Source: Atopobacter sp. AH10
GTDB taxonomy: Bacteria > Bacillota > Bacilli > Lactobacillales > Aerococcaceae
Assembly: GCF_003664595.1 (NCBI RefSeq)
Contig: NZ_QXPZ01000019.1
Location: forward strand, 78,550 to 142,549
DNA: 64,000 nt
Direction of reading: 5' to 3'
Part shown: positions 24,795 to 33,268 of the stretch, piece by piece
Position numbering within the stretch: the stretch's first letter is position 1
How the letters are laid out: every line of letters starts with the position of its first letter
Notes under the pieces: generated by a model
Database searches by the model: none
What the model was told of the DNA's origin: nothing
Seen by the model: the letters and a program-made list of their open reading frames with translations, nothing else
Made by a program: the position numbers and the translations under genes

Positions 24795-26351
24795 CTATTT
24801 CCTTTTCATGATGGAACCGAGAAGGCCACGAGCGATCTCTCGACCAATAGAACGAGTGATAGTGCCTAACATGGAGTCGATTCCCTTGTCTAAATAGGAT
24901 TTCTTGCGACGATTAGAAACTTTTTGTTGGCGTTCTAATTCCTTTTCTTGACGTTTCCTTTCAGCAGCTTGTTCTTTTTCCCATTTTTCTTTGGCAGCAT
25001 TAGCTTCTTTTTCTCTTTGCTTCCATTCGGCTTCTTGTTTCTCTAAAAGAGCTGCCTGTTCTTGTGCTAATTTATCTTGTTCAATCCGCTTGAGGAGGAC
25101 TTCATAGGCGCTTTCTCGATCGATTGTTGTTTTGTACTTAGTATAAAGAGGAGATGATGAAATCAGTGAGGCGTATTCAGCATCCGTCAAAGCCGTAAAG
25201 GAAGAATGCGGAGGCATAATGGTTGTCTTGTCCGCTACTTGAGGAGCACCAGTTTCATCTGGGAAAGACACGATGGCTTGACCTGTTTTCAATCCAATCA
25301 ATTCTTCTTTAATGTCTAAAGTTCCGTCTTGACGGAAGGTATTAGCGACGGCATTGATGGCTTTTAATTCTTTCGGTGAGTAGGCGCGTAATTGGTGGAT
25401 GATGCGATTGGCCAATTGCGAAGAAACATCTTCTGGAATGTCTAGAGGGTTTTGGGTGATAAAGAATACCCCAACTCCCTTACTTCTGACTAGACGAACA
25501 ATTTGGATAATCTTATCCTGCAATAAACTTGGGGTGTTGTTGAAAAGGGTGTGCGCTTCATCAAAGAAGAAAACTAATTTTGGTTGGTCTAGGTCGCCGA
25601 CTTCTGGGAAATTTTCGTAAATTTCTGAAAGAAGGTAGAGAAGTAGCATGGAATAGATCAAAGGATTAGCGATGAGCTTGTCTGCTTGTAGAATGTTGAC
25701 GGTACCTTTTCCCGTGCTATCTTGTCTCAGGAGATCATTGATTTCTATAGCAGGTTCCCCGAAGAATAAATCGCCACCTGCATCTTCTAAAGTGAGCAAC
25801 TTCCTGGAAATAGCGGCTAAACTTTGGCTAGACACATTTCCATAAGTTTGGCTAATTTCTTTGCTGTGTTCTGTGGCATAAAGGATCATTTGCCTTAAGT
25901 CTTTGAGGTCGATTAACAAGAGGCCATTTTCATCTGCCACTTTAAAGACGATGGTTAAAACCCCAGTTTGGGTATCATTTAAGTCGAGAATGTTCGCTAA
26001 CATCAATGGTCCCATTTCGGAAACGGTCACCCGAAAAGGAATCCCTTTTTGACCATAGACGTCCCACATCGTGACAGGATAGGCATGAAAGTCAAAATCT
26101 TCTACCCCAATGCTTTTTAAACGTTCTGCTATTTTATCATTAGAGCTACCTGCTTGTGAAAGGTTAGCTAGGTCACCTTTGACATCTGCTAAAATACTCG
26201 GGATACCAGCATCTGATAGACCTTCAACTAAGACTTTTAAACTAATGGTTTTCCCTGTTCCTGTTGCTCCAGCAATGAGTCCATGGCGATTTACTTTGTT
26301 GAGAAGAATTGACTGTTCTTTTGTCCCTTTACCCATTAAAATTTTATCCAT
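24795..26351 (-). CDS. HerA-like ATPase (DUF853 family)
   Basis: A 518-residue protein. Walker A GATGTGKT at residues 28-35, a Walker B-type LVFFFDEAHTLF, and the FFITQNPLDIPEDVSSQLAN segment typical of DUF853 proteins. The C-terminal ~90 residues are a charged coiled coil (KEANAAKEKWEKEQAAERKR). The family is distantly related to HerA/FtsK translocases; its role is unknown. The ATG at 26351 is chosen with AGGAGG 8 bases upstream; the longer TTG start at 26408 has no ribosome site. Confidence 0.88.
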   Translation of the reverse strand: MDKILMGKGTKEQSILLNKVNRHGLIAGATGTGKTISLKVLVEGLSDAGIPSILADVKGDLANLSQAGSSNDKIAERLKSIGVEDFDFHAYPVTMWDVYGQKGIPFRVTVSEMGPLMLANILDLNDTQTGVLTIVFKVADENGLLLIDLKDLRQMILYATEHSKEISQTYGNVSSQSLAAISRKLLTLEDAGGDLFFGEPAIEINDLLRQDSTGKGTVNILQADKLIANPLIYSMLLLYLLSEIYENFPEVGDLDQPKLVFFFDEAHTLFNNTPSLLQDKIIQIVRLVRSKGVGVFFITQNPLDIPEDVSSQLANRIIHQLRAYSPKELKAINAVANTFRQDGTLDIKEELIGLKTGQAIVSFPDETGAPQVADKTTIMPPHSSFTALTDAEYASLISSSPLYTKYKTTIDRESAYEVLLKRIEQDKLAQEQAALLEKQEAEWKQREKEANAAKEKWEKEQAAERKRQEKELERQQKVSNRRKKSYLDKGIDSMLGTITRSIGREIARGLLGSIMKRK

Positions 26352-26648
26352 TAGTTTGACCTCCTGTATAAAATGTATTGAGATAGTATGTATGAGGGAA
26401 GATCCCAAGTCAGACTAATAATAGGAGCTTCTTTCTCATATTATAGCAAATTGTATGGCGTGGGTGGAATATCAAGAAGTCCTTGAGCGTTCTCTTCTCT
26501 TACTAGTAGTTTTTTATAATAGCTTTTTCCCACTAGGAGGGTTTGCTATAATAGCTAGTACTTTATATCATAGAATTTAAAATAGTTTTTGGACTGGATA
26601 ATGGATCAGATAGAGAGGGCTAAAGATAGTTAAAAGGGAGTGGATAGA

Positions 26649-27548
26649 ATGAAAAGGCAAACAAAAGGGATGGCTTTGGCAGCATTTGGGGGGAGTCTAT
26701 GGGGCTTAGCTGGGATAATGGTTGAACTGTTATTTAAGCATAAGGCCTTTAGCCCAGAGTGGGTGGTCTCTAATCGATTAGTCTATGCAGGAGTACTGAT
26801 TTTGGCCTATGCCAAATTAATCATGGGTCAGAAGATATGTCGTGTGTTTAAACAGAAGAAAGATGCTAGTTCCCTTCTTGCTTTTGCTCTTATAGGGATG
26901 GCTGGAGTACAATATTTATTTTTCAAGGCTATCGAAAGTTCTGGAGCAGCTTTAGCGGCTATCCTGCAATTTACAGCACCTATTTTTATTTATCTCTATC
27001 AGTTGCTAGCGAGGGAAAAAGCTTTATATTGGAAAGAATTTTTGCTGATCCTTGGAGCGGTTTTTGGGGTAGGCCTCATGGTAACTAATGGCTCTTTAAA
27101 TAGTTTAAACTTTTCAAGTACAGGGGTATTCGCAGGGATAGGTTCAGCTGTTGCTGGGGCATTCTATATTTTACAGCCTAGAAGAATACAAGCTATATAC
27201 GGCTCAGCAACCGTAGTTGGCTGGGGGATGCTTCTTGCAGGGATATTTTTTCAAGGAATAGCGCCTATATGGTCAGTTAAAGAAATTCTAGATCTCTATA
27301 GTCTCATCTTGTTAGCTGGGATCATTGTCTTTGGTACGGCTTTTTCTTTCTTGAGTTATTTATCATCAACGGCCTATATTTCACCCAGTCTTGCTTCTGT
27401 CATGACTGCCCTTGAACCTATTCTATCGGTTATTTTAACGGTTTTGATCTTTAAGAAATCTTTCGGTTTGTATGAAATAATTGGTATGGTGTTGGTCTTG
27501 AGTATGGTGATCTTCCTATCACAGATGGAAAGTAAGGGAGAAAACTAA
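26649..27548 (+). CDS. DMT-superfamily (EamA) transporter
   Basis: A 299-residue membrane protein with ten helices and two EamA repeats (AAFGGSLWGLAGIMVELLF; SSTAYISPSLASVMTALEPI). The exporter/importer substrate is unknown. AAAGGGAG stands 9 bases before the ATG at 26649; a GTG at 26640 is too close to it. Single gene. Confidence 0.87.
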   Translation: MKRQTKGMALAAFGGSLWGLAGIMVELLFKHKAFSPEWVVSNRLVYAGVLILAYAKLIMGQKICRVFKQKKDASSLLAFALIGMAGVQYLFFKAIESSGAALAAILQFTAPIFIYLYQLLAREKALYWKEFLLILGAVFGVGLMVTNGSLNSLNFSSTGVFAGIGSAVAGAFYILQPRRIQAIYGSATVVGWGMLLAGIFFQGIAPIWSVKEILDLYSLILLAGIIVFGTAFSFLSYLSSTAYISPSLASVMTALEPILSVILTVLIFKKSFGLYEIIGMVLVLSMVIFLSQMESKGEN

Positions 27549-27758
27549 AGGCTTATAGGCATAAGGAAAGTTTGAAAGTATATTAAGAGAAGTGAAAAGT
27601 ATAATGAAAGCGAGACTATAATGAGCTTTATTAGCTATGAAGGATAAGCTTAGCTAAAAAAGGCTATAATAGTGGATAAAATTAAGAAATAGAAGCTAGA
27701 GAAGCATAGAACAACTATGGTATAGTGAAGTTAAGGCAAATAGAAAAGGAGATGACTT

Positions 27759-29048
27759 ATGGAAAATAAGGCGATTCAGTTGTCCAAAAAAGACAAGTCC
27801 AAACTTAAACGGCAAGCTTTTATCACCTATAGTATCTATGCTTTGATTTATGTATTTGTTGCCTTTCATAGAAATAGCCCTGGAGTTTTAAAAGATCCGA
27901 TTCAAGCCACTTTTGGGGCATCGATTCAGGATTTTGCTTTAATTACTGGCTTCTTTTTCTATCCTTATCTTCTGATGCAACTGCCAGCAGGAATCTTAAC
28001 GGATAAATTAGGCCCGAAGAAAATTATGTTTATCTCTAGTTTGGTGACTGGATTAGGCTCTTTTCTCTTTAGCATCGCACCGAATATGATGATGATGTAT
28101 TTAGCTCGTGCTTTAGTGGGGCTAGGGGTCTCTACTGTTTTTGTGAGCTTGGTAAAAGTTCAACATACTTGGTTTTCTTCCAAACAACAAGGCTTGATGA
28201 TGGGGGTAACAGGTATTGCGGCTAATTTAGGGGCATTGATGGCTCAAGCCCCACTTGTTCTATTATCCAAAACGTTTGGTTGGCGGATGACTTTTGCCAC
28301 ATTAGCTTTGGGATCACTGCTTTTAGCTGCTTTAAGTCTCTTCTTTGCTAAAGAAAAGCCAAGTGATATTGGCTTACCGAGTATGGCAGAAATTGAAGGA
28401 CGAATTGTTCAGAAACCTACTATTCACATTGGGGAAGCTTTGAAGTCGGTTTTAAGCAATAAAAACACTTGGTTAGCTGCCTTAAGTTTTTTAGGCCTTT
28501 ATACATCTTATATTGTCCTCTTTGGAGCTTTTGGCGCTGCCTTCATTCAAGAAGCTTATGGATTAGAATTAGAGTTAGCCTCATCCTATTTAATGTTAGC
28601 GACTTTAGGCGCCTTATTGGCTGGACTAGTGGTTGGGGGCTTATCTGATAAATGGAAAAGACGTAAATGGCCATTAATTGGCCTTAGTTTAGCGACCTTA
28701 GCGGTATGGGTGATTTTTGTCTTTGTGAAATTGCCATTGCCACTGTTACTGATTGTCTTGTTCCTTTTAGGCTTTACTATGTCAGGATTTTCTTTATGTT
28801 GGCCCATTGCTAACGAAACCAATGATCCACGTTATGCGGGTATTTCATCAGCTACTGTTAATACGATAGGTTATATGGGGTCAGCTTTCGTGCCACAAAT
28901 GATGGCGAAAATTATTCATCAGACGCCTAGCTATATAGGTTATCAACGTGCTTTCCTTGTGTTGATTGGCCTAATTGCTTTTGGTTGTATAGTGACTTTC
29001 CTTATTCCTGAAACCAAGGCTAGAAATATTTATCATGGTGAGGAATAA
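27759..29048 (+). CDS. MFS transporter
   Basis: A 429-residue 12-helix protein. The conserved loop 2-3 motif appears as GILTDKLGPKKI, the helix-5 region as GVTGIAANLGALMA, and loop 8-9 as GGLSDKWKRRKWP. The general pattern resembles organic-anion or nitrate-type MFS carriers, but the substrate cannot be named. AAAAGGAGA precedes the ATG. It is isolated, with tandem repeats directly downstream. Confidence 0.87.
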   Translation: MENKAIQLSKKDKSKLKRQAFITYSIYALIYVFVAFHRNSPGVLKDPIQATFGASIQDFALITGFFFYPYLLMQLPAGILTDKLGPKKIMFISSLVTGLGSFLFSIAPNMMMMYLARALVGLGVSTVFVSLVKVQHTWFSSKQQGLMMGVTGIAANLGALMAQAPLVLLSKTFGWRMTFATLALGSLLLAALSLFFAKEKPSDIGLPSMAEIEGRIVQKPTIHIGEALKSVLSNKNTWLAALSFLGLYTSYIVLFGAFGAAFIQEAYGLELELASSYLMLATLGALLAGLVVGGLSDKWKRRKWPLIGLSLATLAVWVIFVFVKLPLPLLLIVLFLLGFTMSGFSLCWPIANETNDPRYAGISSATVNTIGYMGSAFVPQMMAKIIHQTPSYIGYQRAFLVLIGLIAFGCIVTFLIPETKARNIYHGEE

Positions 29049-29165
29049 GCTTATTATTTAGAGAGATAAAGCCTATTATTAAAGGAATCAAGCCTATTCT
29101 TTAGAAGAATAAAGCCTATCATTAAAGGAATAAAGCCTATTGTTTAGAGAAATAAAGTTTATTGT
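29047..29165. repeat. Degenerate 21-22 bp tandem repeats after the MFS gene
   Basis: AAAGCCTATT(A/C)TTTAAAGGAAT-like units start near 29047, 29069, 29090, 29112, 29133 and 29155. They lie between convergent genes. The 29049-29559 gap otherwise holds hairpins and the second dispersed-repeat copy. Confidence 0.65.
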
Positions 29166-29274
29166 TTAAAGGAAGTCAGTTAAAAATTTTGTGGGAAATG
29201 ACCTAGCATAATACCCTCTCGTATTTTCGGGAGAGTATTAGTCAAATGATTCAGCTAGCAGCTTTACCAGCATT

Positions 29275-29301
29275 CCTCTGTCCCATGGGCAGGGGATTTT
29301 T
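29275..29301 (+). terminator. Possible terminator downstream of the MFS gene
   Basis: CCTCTG pairs with CAGGGG (G-U pair) around TCCCATGGG, followed by ATTTTT. Confidence 0.5.
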
Positions 29302-29355
29302 ATAAATCTGGAAGAAGCACACAAGTGAAACTCTAGTATATACAGATCAAAAAAA

Positions 29356-29429
29356 GCAAAGCGAGTATAAACGTTGTTAAATCAACATCTATACTCGCTT
29401 TTTTAATTTTTAAGTGTCAAAGTCAGTAA
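29356..29429 (-). repeat. Dispersed intergenic repeat, copy 2 (inverted relative to copy 1)
   Basis: Read on the minus strand it gives CTGACTTTGACACTTAAAAA followed by AAAGCGAGTATAGATGTTG...CAACGTTTATACTCGC, nearly the same as 22487-22558. The hairpin with T-run also works as a plus-strand terminator. Confidence 0.7.
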
Positions 29430-29468
29430 AAAGACCAACAACAAAATTTGACAAAGGGCCTATAAATA

Positions 29469-29510
29469 AAGAAGCTAGCTTTCACCCTGTGGCAAAAGCT
29501 AGCTTTCTTC
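29469..29510. terminator. Bidirectional hairpin terminator
   Basis: GAAGCTAGCTTT and AAAGCTAGCTTTC arms; A-rich before and T-rich after. On the minus strand it can end the dhaKLM-glpF transcript. Confidence 0.6.
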
Positions 29511-29515
29511 TTGAC

Positions 29516-29542
29516 CGGGCAGAAGTGATTGCCCGTTTTTTT
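29516..29542 (+). terminator. Terminator hairpin close to the glpF stop
   Basis: CGGGCA / TGCCCG with an 8-base loop and seven Ts on the plus strand. Confidence 0.65.
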
Positions 29543-29559
29543 GCGTTAAATGAGCTGGA

Positions 29560-30273
29560 CTATAAGCTACTGATGAGCATTTGGTAAAGAATAGCGGCAA
29601 TAGAGCCCCCTACGATTGGACCAAAAACTGGGATCCAAGCATAAGACCAGTCGGAATCTCCTTTGTTTGGAATAGGAAGTAGGGCATGCATAATACGAGG
29701 CCCTAAGTCACGAGCAGGGTTAATGGCATAACCGGTTGTTGCCCCAAGAGAGAAACCAACTGCAATAACGACTAAACCAACGATTATAGGACCGAATCCA
29801 TCAGCTAGTTTATTCATACCGAGGGCTTGGATAGTGATGACTAATACCCCAGTCCCAATAGCTTCATCTAGGAAGTTAGACCAAGTGTGTTTAATAGCAG
29901 GACCTGTTGAGAAGCAACCCAAAATAGTGGCAGCATCTTTTGTCCTTTCCCAGTATGGGTAATAGTGTAGCCACAAGATAAAGGCTCCTAGCATGGCACC
30001 CAATGTTTGGGCGAGAATAAAACCTGGAACATTAGCCCATGGGAAGGCTCCTGTAGAGGCCATTGCAATGGTGACGGCAGGATTTAAGTGGGCAGGGCAG
30101 AAGAAACCAGAGATGTAAACGGCGATAGTGACCGCAATCCCCCAACCTAAAACGATGGCAGTCCAACCTGTACCTTCTTCTTTTGTATCTTTTAAAATAT
30201 TCCCACAAACAACCCCATCACCTAAGAGAACAAGGATAAAGGTGCCTAGGAATTCACCAAATAAGGCGGACAT
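29560..30273 (-). CDS. glpF: Glycerol uptake facilitator / aquaglyceroporin
   Basis: A 237-residue six-helix channel with both NPA boxes, HLNPAVTIAMAS and AINPARDLGPR. The Asp after the second NPA (NPARD) is the mark of glycerol-conducting members. It admits glycerol and possibly dihydroxyacetone, matching its place after dhaM in the dha operon. The ATG at 30273 is chosen with AAAAGGAG 9 bases upstream; the GTG at 30282 is too close. Confidence 0.92.
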   Translation of the reverse strand: MSALFGEFLGTFILVLLGDGVVCGNILKDTKEEGTGWTAIVLGWGIAVTIAVYISGFFCPAHLNPAVTIAMASTGAFPWANVPGFILAQTLGAMLGAFILWLHYYPYWERTKDAATILGCFSTGPAIKHTWSNFLDEAIGTGVLVITIQALGMNKLADGFGPIIVGLVVIAVGFSLGATTGYAINPARDLGPRIMHALLPIPNKGDSDWSYAWIPVFGPIVGGSIAAILYQMLISSL

Positions 30274-30302
30274 ATTTTTCACTCCTTTTGAAAATGAACG
30301 AC

Positions 30303-30677
30303 TTACTTTTCAATAGTCATGGCTTTTAATTGCGCTAAGATATCTTCTTTATTAGCACCAGCTTGAATTAAAGCAACTGCTGCGAAACTCCCTTCAACAA
30401 GAGGGACATATTGGACGAGAATTTCTTTATCGGTAAATTCAGCAGCCATTTCTAGATTCATTTTGGCAGAACCTAAATCAAAGAAAGCGAGTAGTTCTTC
30501 CTTTTCGTTGCTTTCGATAGCATTTAAGACCCGATCCATGCTAGAGCCAATGCCTCCATCTTCAGTGCCTCCTACATAAGTGACACTGACATCTGGACCA
30601 GCTTGTTGAACTAATTTGGCTACTCCTTCAGCAATTTCCGATACATGAGATACAATGACAACACCTAATGATGACAT
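30303..30677 (-). CDS. dhaM: PTS-dependent dihydroxyacetone kinase phosphoryl donor subunit DhaM
   Basis: A 124-residue EIIA-Man-like protein. The phosphorylated His is in GVVIVSHVSEIAEGV; EELLAFFDLGSAKMNLEMA is the second conserved block. It is the short Gram-positive form without HPr/EI-like domains. It passes PTS phosphate to DhaL-bound ADP. It follows dhaL by one base. Confidence 0.93.
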   Translation of the reverse strand: MSSLGVVIVSHVSEIAEGVAKLVQQAGPDVSVTYVGGTEDGGIGSSMDRVLNAIESNEKEELLAFFDLGSAKMNLEMAAEFTDKEILVQYVPLVEGSFAAVALIQAGANKEDILAQLKAMTIEK

Positions 30678-30678
30678 C

Positions 30679-31254
30679 TTATTCCTCCGCTTCTAATAGG
30701 GATTCAAACAAGAGACCAGATGAAGCTGAACCTGGATCGATATGGCCGATAGAACGTTCGCCAACATAGGACGCCCGACCTTTTGTGGCCTTTATATCTT
30801 TAGTCGCTTCGACATAGGACTTGATTTTTTCTTTTGTTAAATGATTTGCTTTTAAGTCTTCTACTACTGGGAGCCAGACATCGACCATGGTTTTTTCACC
30901 GGCCGTAGCTTTACCACGTTTCATGATTTGGTCTAAACCAGCTTTAAGTGCATCGCTAAGTGGGAGATCTTCTGCCAAGGCTTTCGATAAACCGAGAAAG
31001 GCTGATCCATATAAAGGACCTGATGCGCCCCCAACATGGCTTAAGAGTTGCATAGCGACTATTTTAAACAGGTCAGCACTTGATGGAACTTCTTTAGAAG
31101 AGAGAGCCTCTGAAACTTTAGCCATCCCCCTAGCCATATTGCCACCGTGGTCGCCGTCCCCGATTGGTGTATCTAATTCGGATAAATAATCTTTGTTTTC
31201 TTGAATCTTTTGATTGAAAAGATCCATCCATTTTTTAGAAGTTTGTACATCCAT
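30679..31254 (-). CDS. dhaL: Dihydroxyacetone kinase subunit DhaL
   Basis: A 191-residue all-helical ADP/ATP-binding subunit. LDTPIGDGDHGGNMARG carries the Mg-binding Asp residues; GGASGPLYGSAFLG and GKATAGEKTMVD are further family blocks. It holds the nucleotide that is rephosphorylated by DhaM and phosphorylates dihydroxyacetone on DhaK. A GTG at 31263, right after the dhaK stop, is an alternative start; the ATG at 31254 fits homologue length better. Confidence 0.93.
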   Translation of the reverse strand: MDVQTSKKWMDLFNQKIQENKDYLSELDTPIGDGDHGGNMARGMAKVSEALSSKEVPSSADLFKIVAMQLLSHVGGASGPLYGSAFLGLSKALAEDLPLSDALKAGLDQIMKRGKATAGEKTMVDVWLPVVEDLKANHLTKEKIKSYVEATKDIKATKGRASYVGERSIGHIDPGSASSGLLFESLLEAEE

Positions 31255-31263
31255 TGTTTTCAC

Positions 31264-32250
31264 CTACCATGCAATAGTTTCGACTGGAGCTTTAAGGGCA
31301 TCAACCCATTCATCCTCTAATTGAATCAAAGTTAAGGATAAGCCAGCCATATCAATAGAGGTCATGTAGTTTCCTATTTTTTTGAAAGAAACATCCAAAC
31401 CTGCTGCTTCAAGAATAGCTTTGACATCATTAGCAAAAATATATTGTTCCATTAAAGGAGTAGCACCCATACCATTGACTAAAATACCGACTTTCTTCTT
31501 GCTGGAGAAGTCGAAACTTGAGATGAGTTTATCTGCTAATTCTTTTGCCAAATCTTTGGATTCGTGTAGTTTTTCACGACGGTAACCAGGTTCACCGTGG
31601 ATACCAATCCCAAATTCCATTTCATCTTCTGCTAAGACAAAGCCAGGTTTGCCCACTTCAGGAACTGTAGCTCCGCTTAAAGCTAAACCTAGTGTATGAA
31701 TATGAGGGACAAGTTTATCGGCAAGGGCTTTAATATCTGCCAGAGATTTTCCTTCTTCTGCAGCTGCACCTAAAATTTTGTGTACTAAAACTGTCCCAGC
31801 AACACCACGACGACCTTGAGTATAGAGGGAATCTTCTACAGCGATATCGTCATCGACGACAACACTAGCGACCTCGATACCTTCCATTTCGGCTAATTCT
31901 TGAGCCATTTCGAAGTTCATGATATCACCAGAATAATTCTTGATAACCATGAAGACACCGGCACCTTCGTTAACTTCTTGGATAGCTTTTAGAATTTGGT
32001 CTGGAGTAGGGGAAGTAAAGACTTGGCCACAGATAGCGGCAGAAAGCATCCCTTTTCCTACAAAACCTGCATGTGAAGGTTCATGACCACTTCCTCCACC
32101 AGAAATGATAGCAACTTTTCCTGATTTTTCTGCTTTTCTAGCAATAATATCATGATCTTTTACGCGATAAACGAGGTCCTTATGCATATAAGCTAATCCG
32201 TCCAACATTTCTGTCACAACATTTTCTGGAGCATTAATGATTTTTTTCAT
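31264..32250 (-). CDS. dhaK: Dihydroxyacetone kinase subunit DhaK
   Basis: A 328-residue subunit. GGGSGHEPSHAGFVGKG and the substrate-binding His in FGIGIHGEPGYRRE (covalent hemiaminal site in known DhaK) are intact. It binds dihydroxyacetone, which is phosphorylated to DHAP. It is first of the dhaKLM-glpF operon, divergent from dhaS-dhaQ, with DhaS-type operators and a cre-like site just upstream. AAAGGATGG precedes the ATG. Confidence 0.95.
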   Translation of the reverse strand: MKKIINAPENVVTEMLDGLAYMHKDLVYRVKDHDIIARKAEKSGKVAIISGGGSGHEPSHAGFVGKGMLSAAICGQVFTSPTPDQILKAIQEVNEGAGVFMVIKNYSGDIMNFEMAQELAEMEGIEVASVVVDDDIAVEDSLYTQGRRGVAGTVLVHKILGAAAEEGKSLADIKALADKLVPHIHTLGLALSGATVPEVGKPGFVLAEDEMEFGIGIHGEPGYRREKLHESKDLAKELADKLISSFDFSSKKKVGILVNGMGATPLMEQYIFANDVKAILEAAGLDVSFKKIGNYMTSIDMAGLSLTLIQLEDEWVDALKAPVETIAW

Positions 32251-32281
32251 GGAGATCCATCCTTTCCCTTTTATGCTTTTA

Positions 32282-32295
32282 GTATAGCGTTTACA
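32282..32295 (-). promoter_or_regulatory. cre-like site upstream of dhaK
   Basis: Read on the minus strand, TGTAAACGCTATAC matches the cre consensus at about 12 of 14 positions, 32 bases from the dhaK start. Confidence 0.45.
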
Positions 32296-32310
32296 AAAGG
32301 AAGCCTTAAG

Positions 32311-32332
32311 GGACAGAAAGACTATTTTGTCC
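32311..32332. promoter_or_regulatory. DhaS-type operator 1
   Basis: GGACA-N12-TGTCC, 22 bp. I recall the Lactococcus lactis DhaS operator as GGACACAT-N6-ATTTGTCC; this copy has GGACAGAA on the left and TTTTGTCC on the right. Confidence 0.75.
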
Positions 32333-32342
32333 GAATTCTATG

Positions 32343-32364
32343 GGACAGATTAAGCGATTTGTCC
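32343..32364. promoter_or_regulatory. DhaS-type operator 2
   Basis: GGACAGAT-N6-ATTTGTCC, one base off the recalled Lactococcus DhaS operator, and centred 32 bp (about three helical turns) from operator 1. Confidence 0.8.
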
Positions 32365-32470
32365 GTGTGTTGACTGAGAGTGAAATAGGAGTTGCCTATT
32401 TAAAGAATAGAGCATTGAGATCTTTTGACTTTCAGATTACAATGAATGAAAGCTAGTAGATCGCTTGCGC

Positions 32471-32640
32471 TAAGAACTGTTATTGAAGCTAAGAGAGAAA
32501 GTCATTGGTGTTAAGACAGCTGTTATTGGTGTTAAGATAGCTATTAATGTAGTTAAGATAGCTGTTATTGGTGTTAAGATAGCTATCATTTAAGTTAAGA
32601 CAACTATCATTGGAGTTAAGATAGGAAGTCATTGAAGCTT
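32471..32640. repeat. Tandem repeats of 21 bp upstream of dhaS
   Basis: TTAAGA(T/C)AGCTGTTATTGGTG-like units begin at 32511, 32532, 32553, 32574, 32595 and 32616, exactly 21 bases apart, with decayed units at about 32470 and 32489 and another near 32637. They fill most of the 32365-32704 gap. Confidence 0.75.
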
Positions 32641-32704
32641 AGGCGAGTCATCGCTTGAGCTAAGAGAGATTGGAACGTATGGCCAACCATGTAGGGGGAG
32701 ACCA

Positions 32705-33268
32705 ATGTTGGAAGGTATTATTACGAAAAAGAAAATTGTCAAGGCTTTCAAAGATGAATTAAAAGAAAGAGACTTTGACAGTATATCGGTTAGTCAGTTG
32801 ATGAAACGATCAGGGATTAGGCGACAAACCTTCTATAATTATTTTGTGGACAAGTTTGAACTATTGGAATGGACCTTTTTAAATGATCTGAATGAGCAAA
32901 TTTCAGACCATTTAGATTATTTATCTGGGGTAGAGCTTTTGAAGGAATTGCTGTATTTCTTTCAGCAGAATCAGCAATTTTATGGGAAGCTTTTTCGCAT
33001 TGTGGATCAGAATGATTTTACCAGCTATTTTTGCCAGTATTGTGAGCAATTAGTTGGGAAAATTTTTAGGGAAGAATTAGCTAAGCGTGGACTATTGATA
33101 GATGAAAGTCGATTGGATGGCTATATCAGTTATCATAGTCTAGCCCTTTCTTATATGATCCAAAAGCAAGTCGTTTCGGGATCTTTTGATGAAGTTGAAT
33201 TATACCAGACCTGTTATAATAGTTTAATGGCATCTATTGATTTGTTAGAAGAAGAGGAGGAAGCTTAA
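32705..33268 (+). CDS. dhaS: DhaS, TetR-family activator of the dha operon
   Basis: A 187-residue TetR-type protein. The helix-turn-helix covers about residues 10-50 (FDSISVSQLMKRSGIRRQTFYNYF). In Lactococcus, DhaS with DhaQ and dihydroxyacetone activates dhaKLM from GGACA...TGTCC sites; two such sites lie between this gene and dhaK. Its stop and the dhaQ start are adjacent. The start ATG follows GGGGGAG. Confidence 0.9.
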   Translation: MLEGIITKKKIVKAFKDELKERDFDSISVSQLMKRSGIRRQTFYNYFVDKFELLEWTFLNDLNEQISDHLDYLSGVELLKELLYFFQQNQQFYGKLFRIVDQNDFTSYFCQYCEQLVGKIFREELAKRGLLIDESRLDGYISYHSLALSYMIQKQVVSGSFDEVELYQTCYNSLMASIDLLEEEEEA

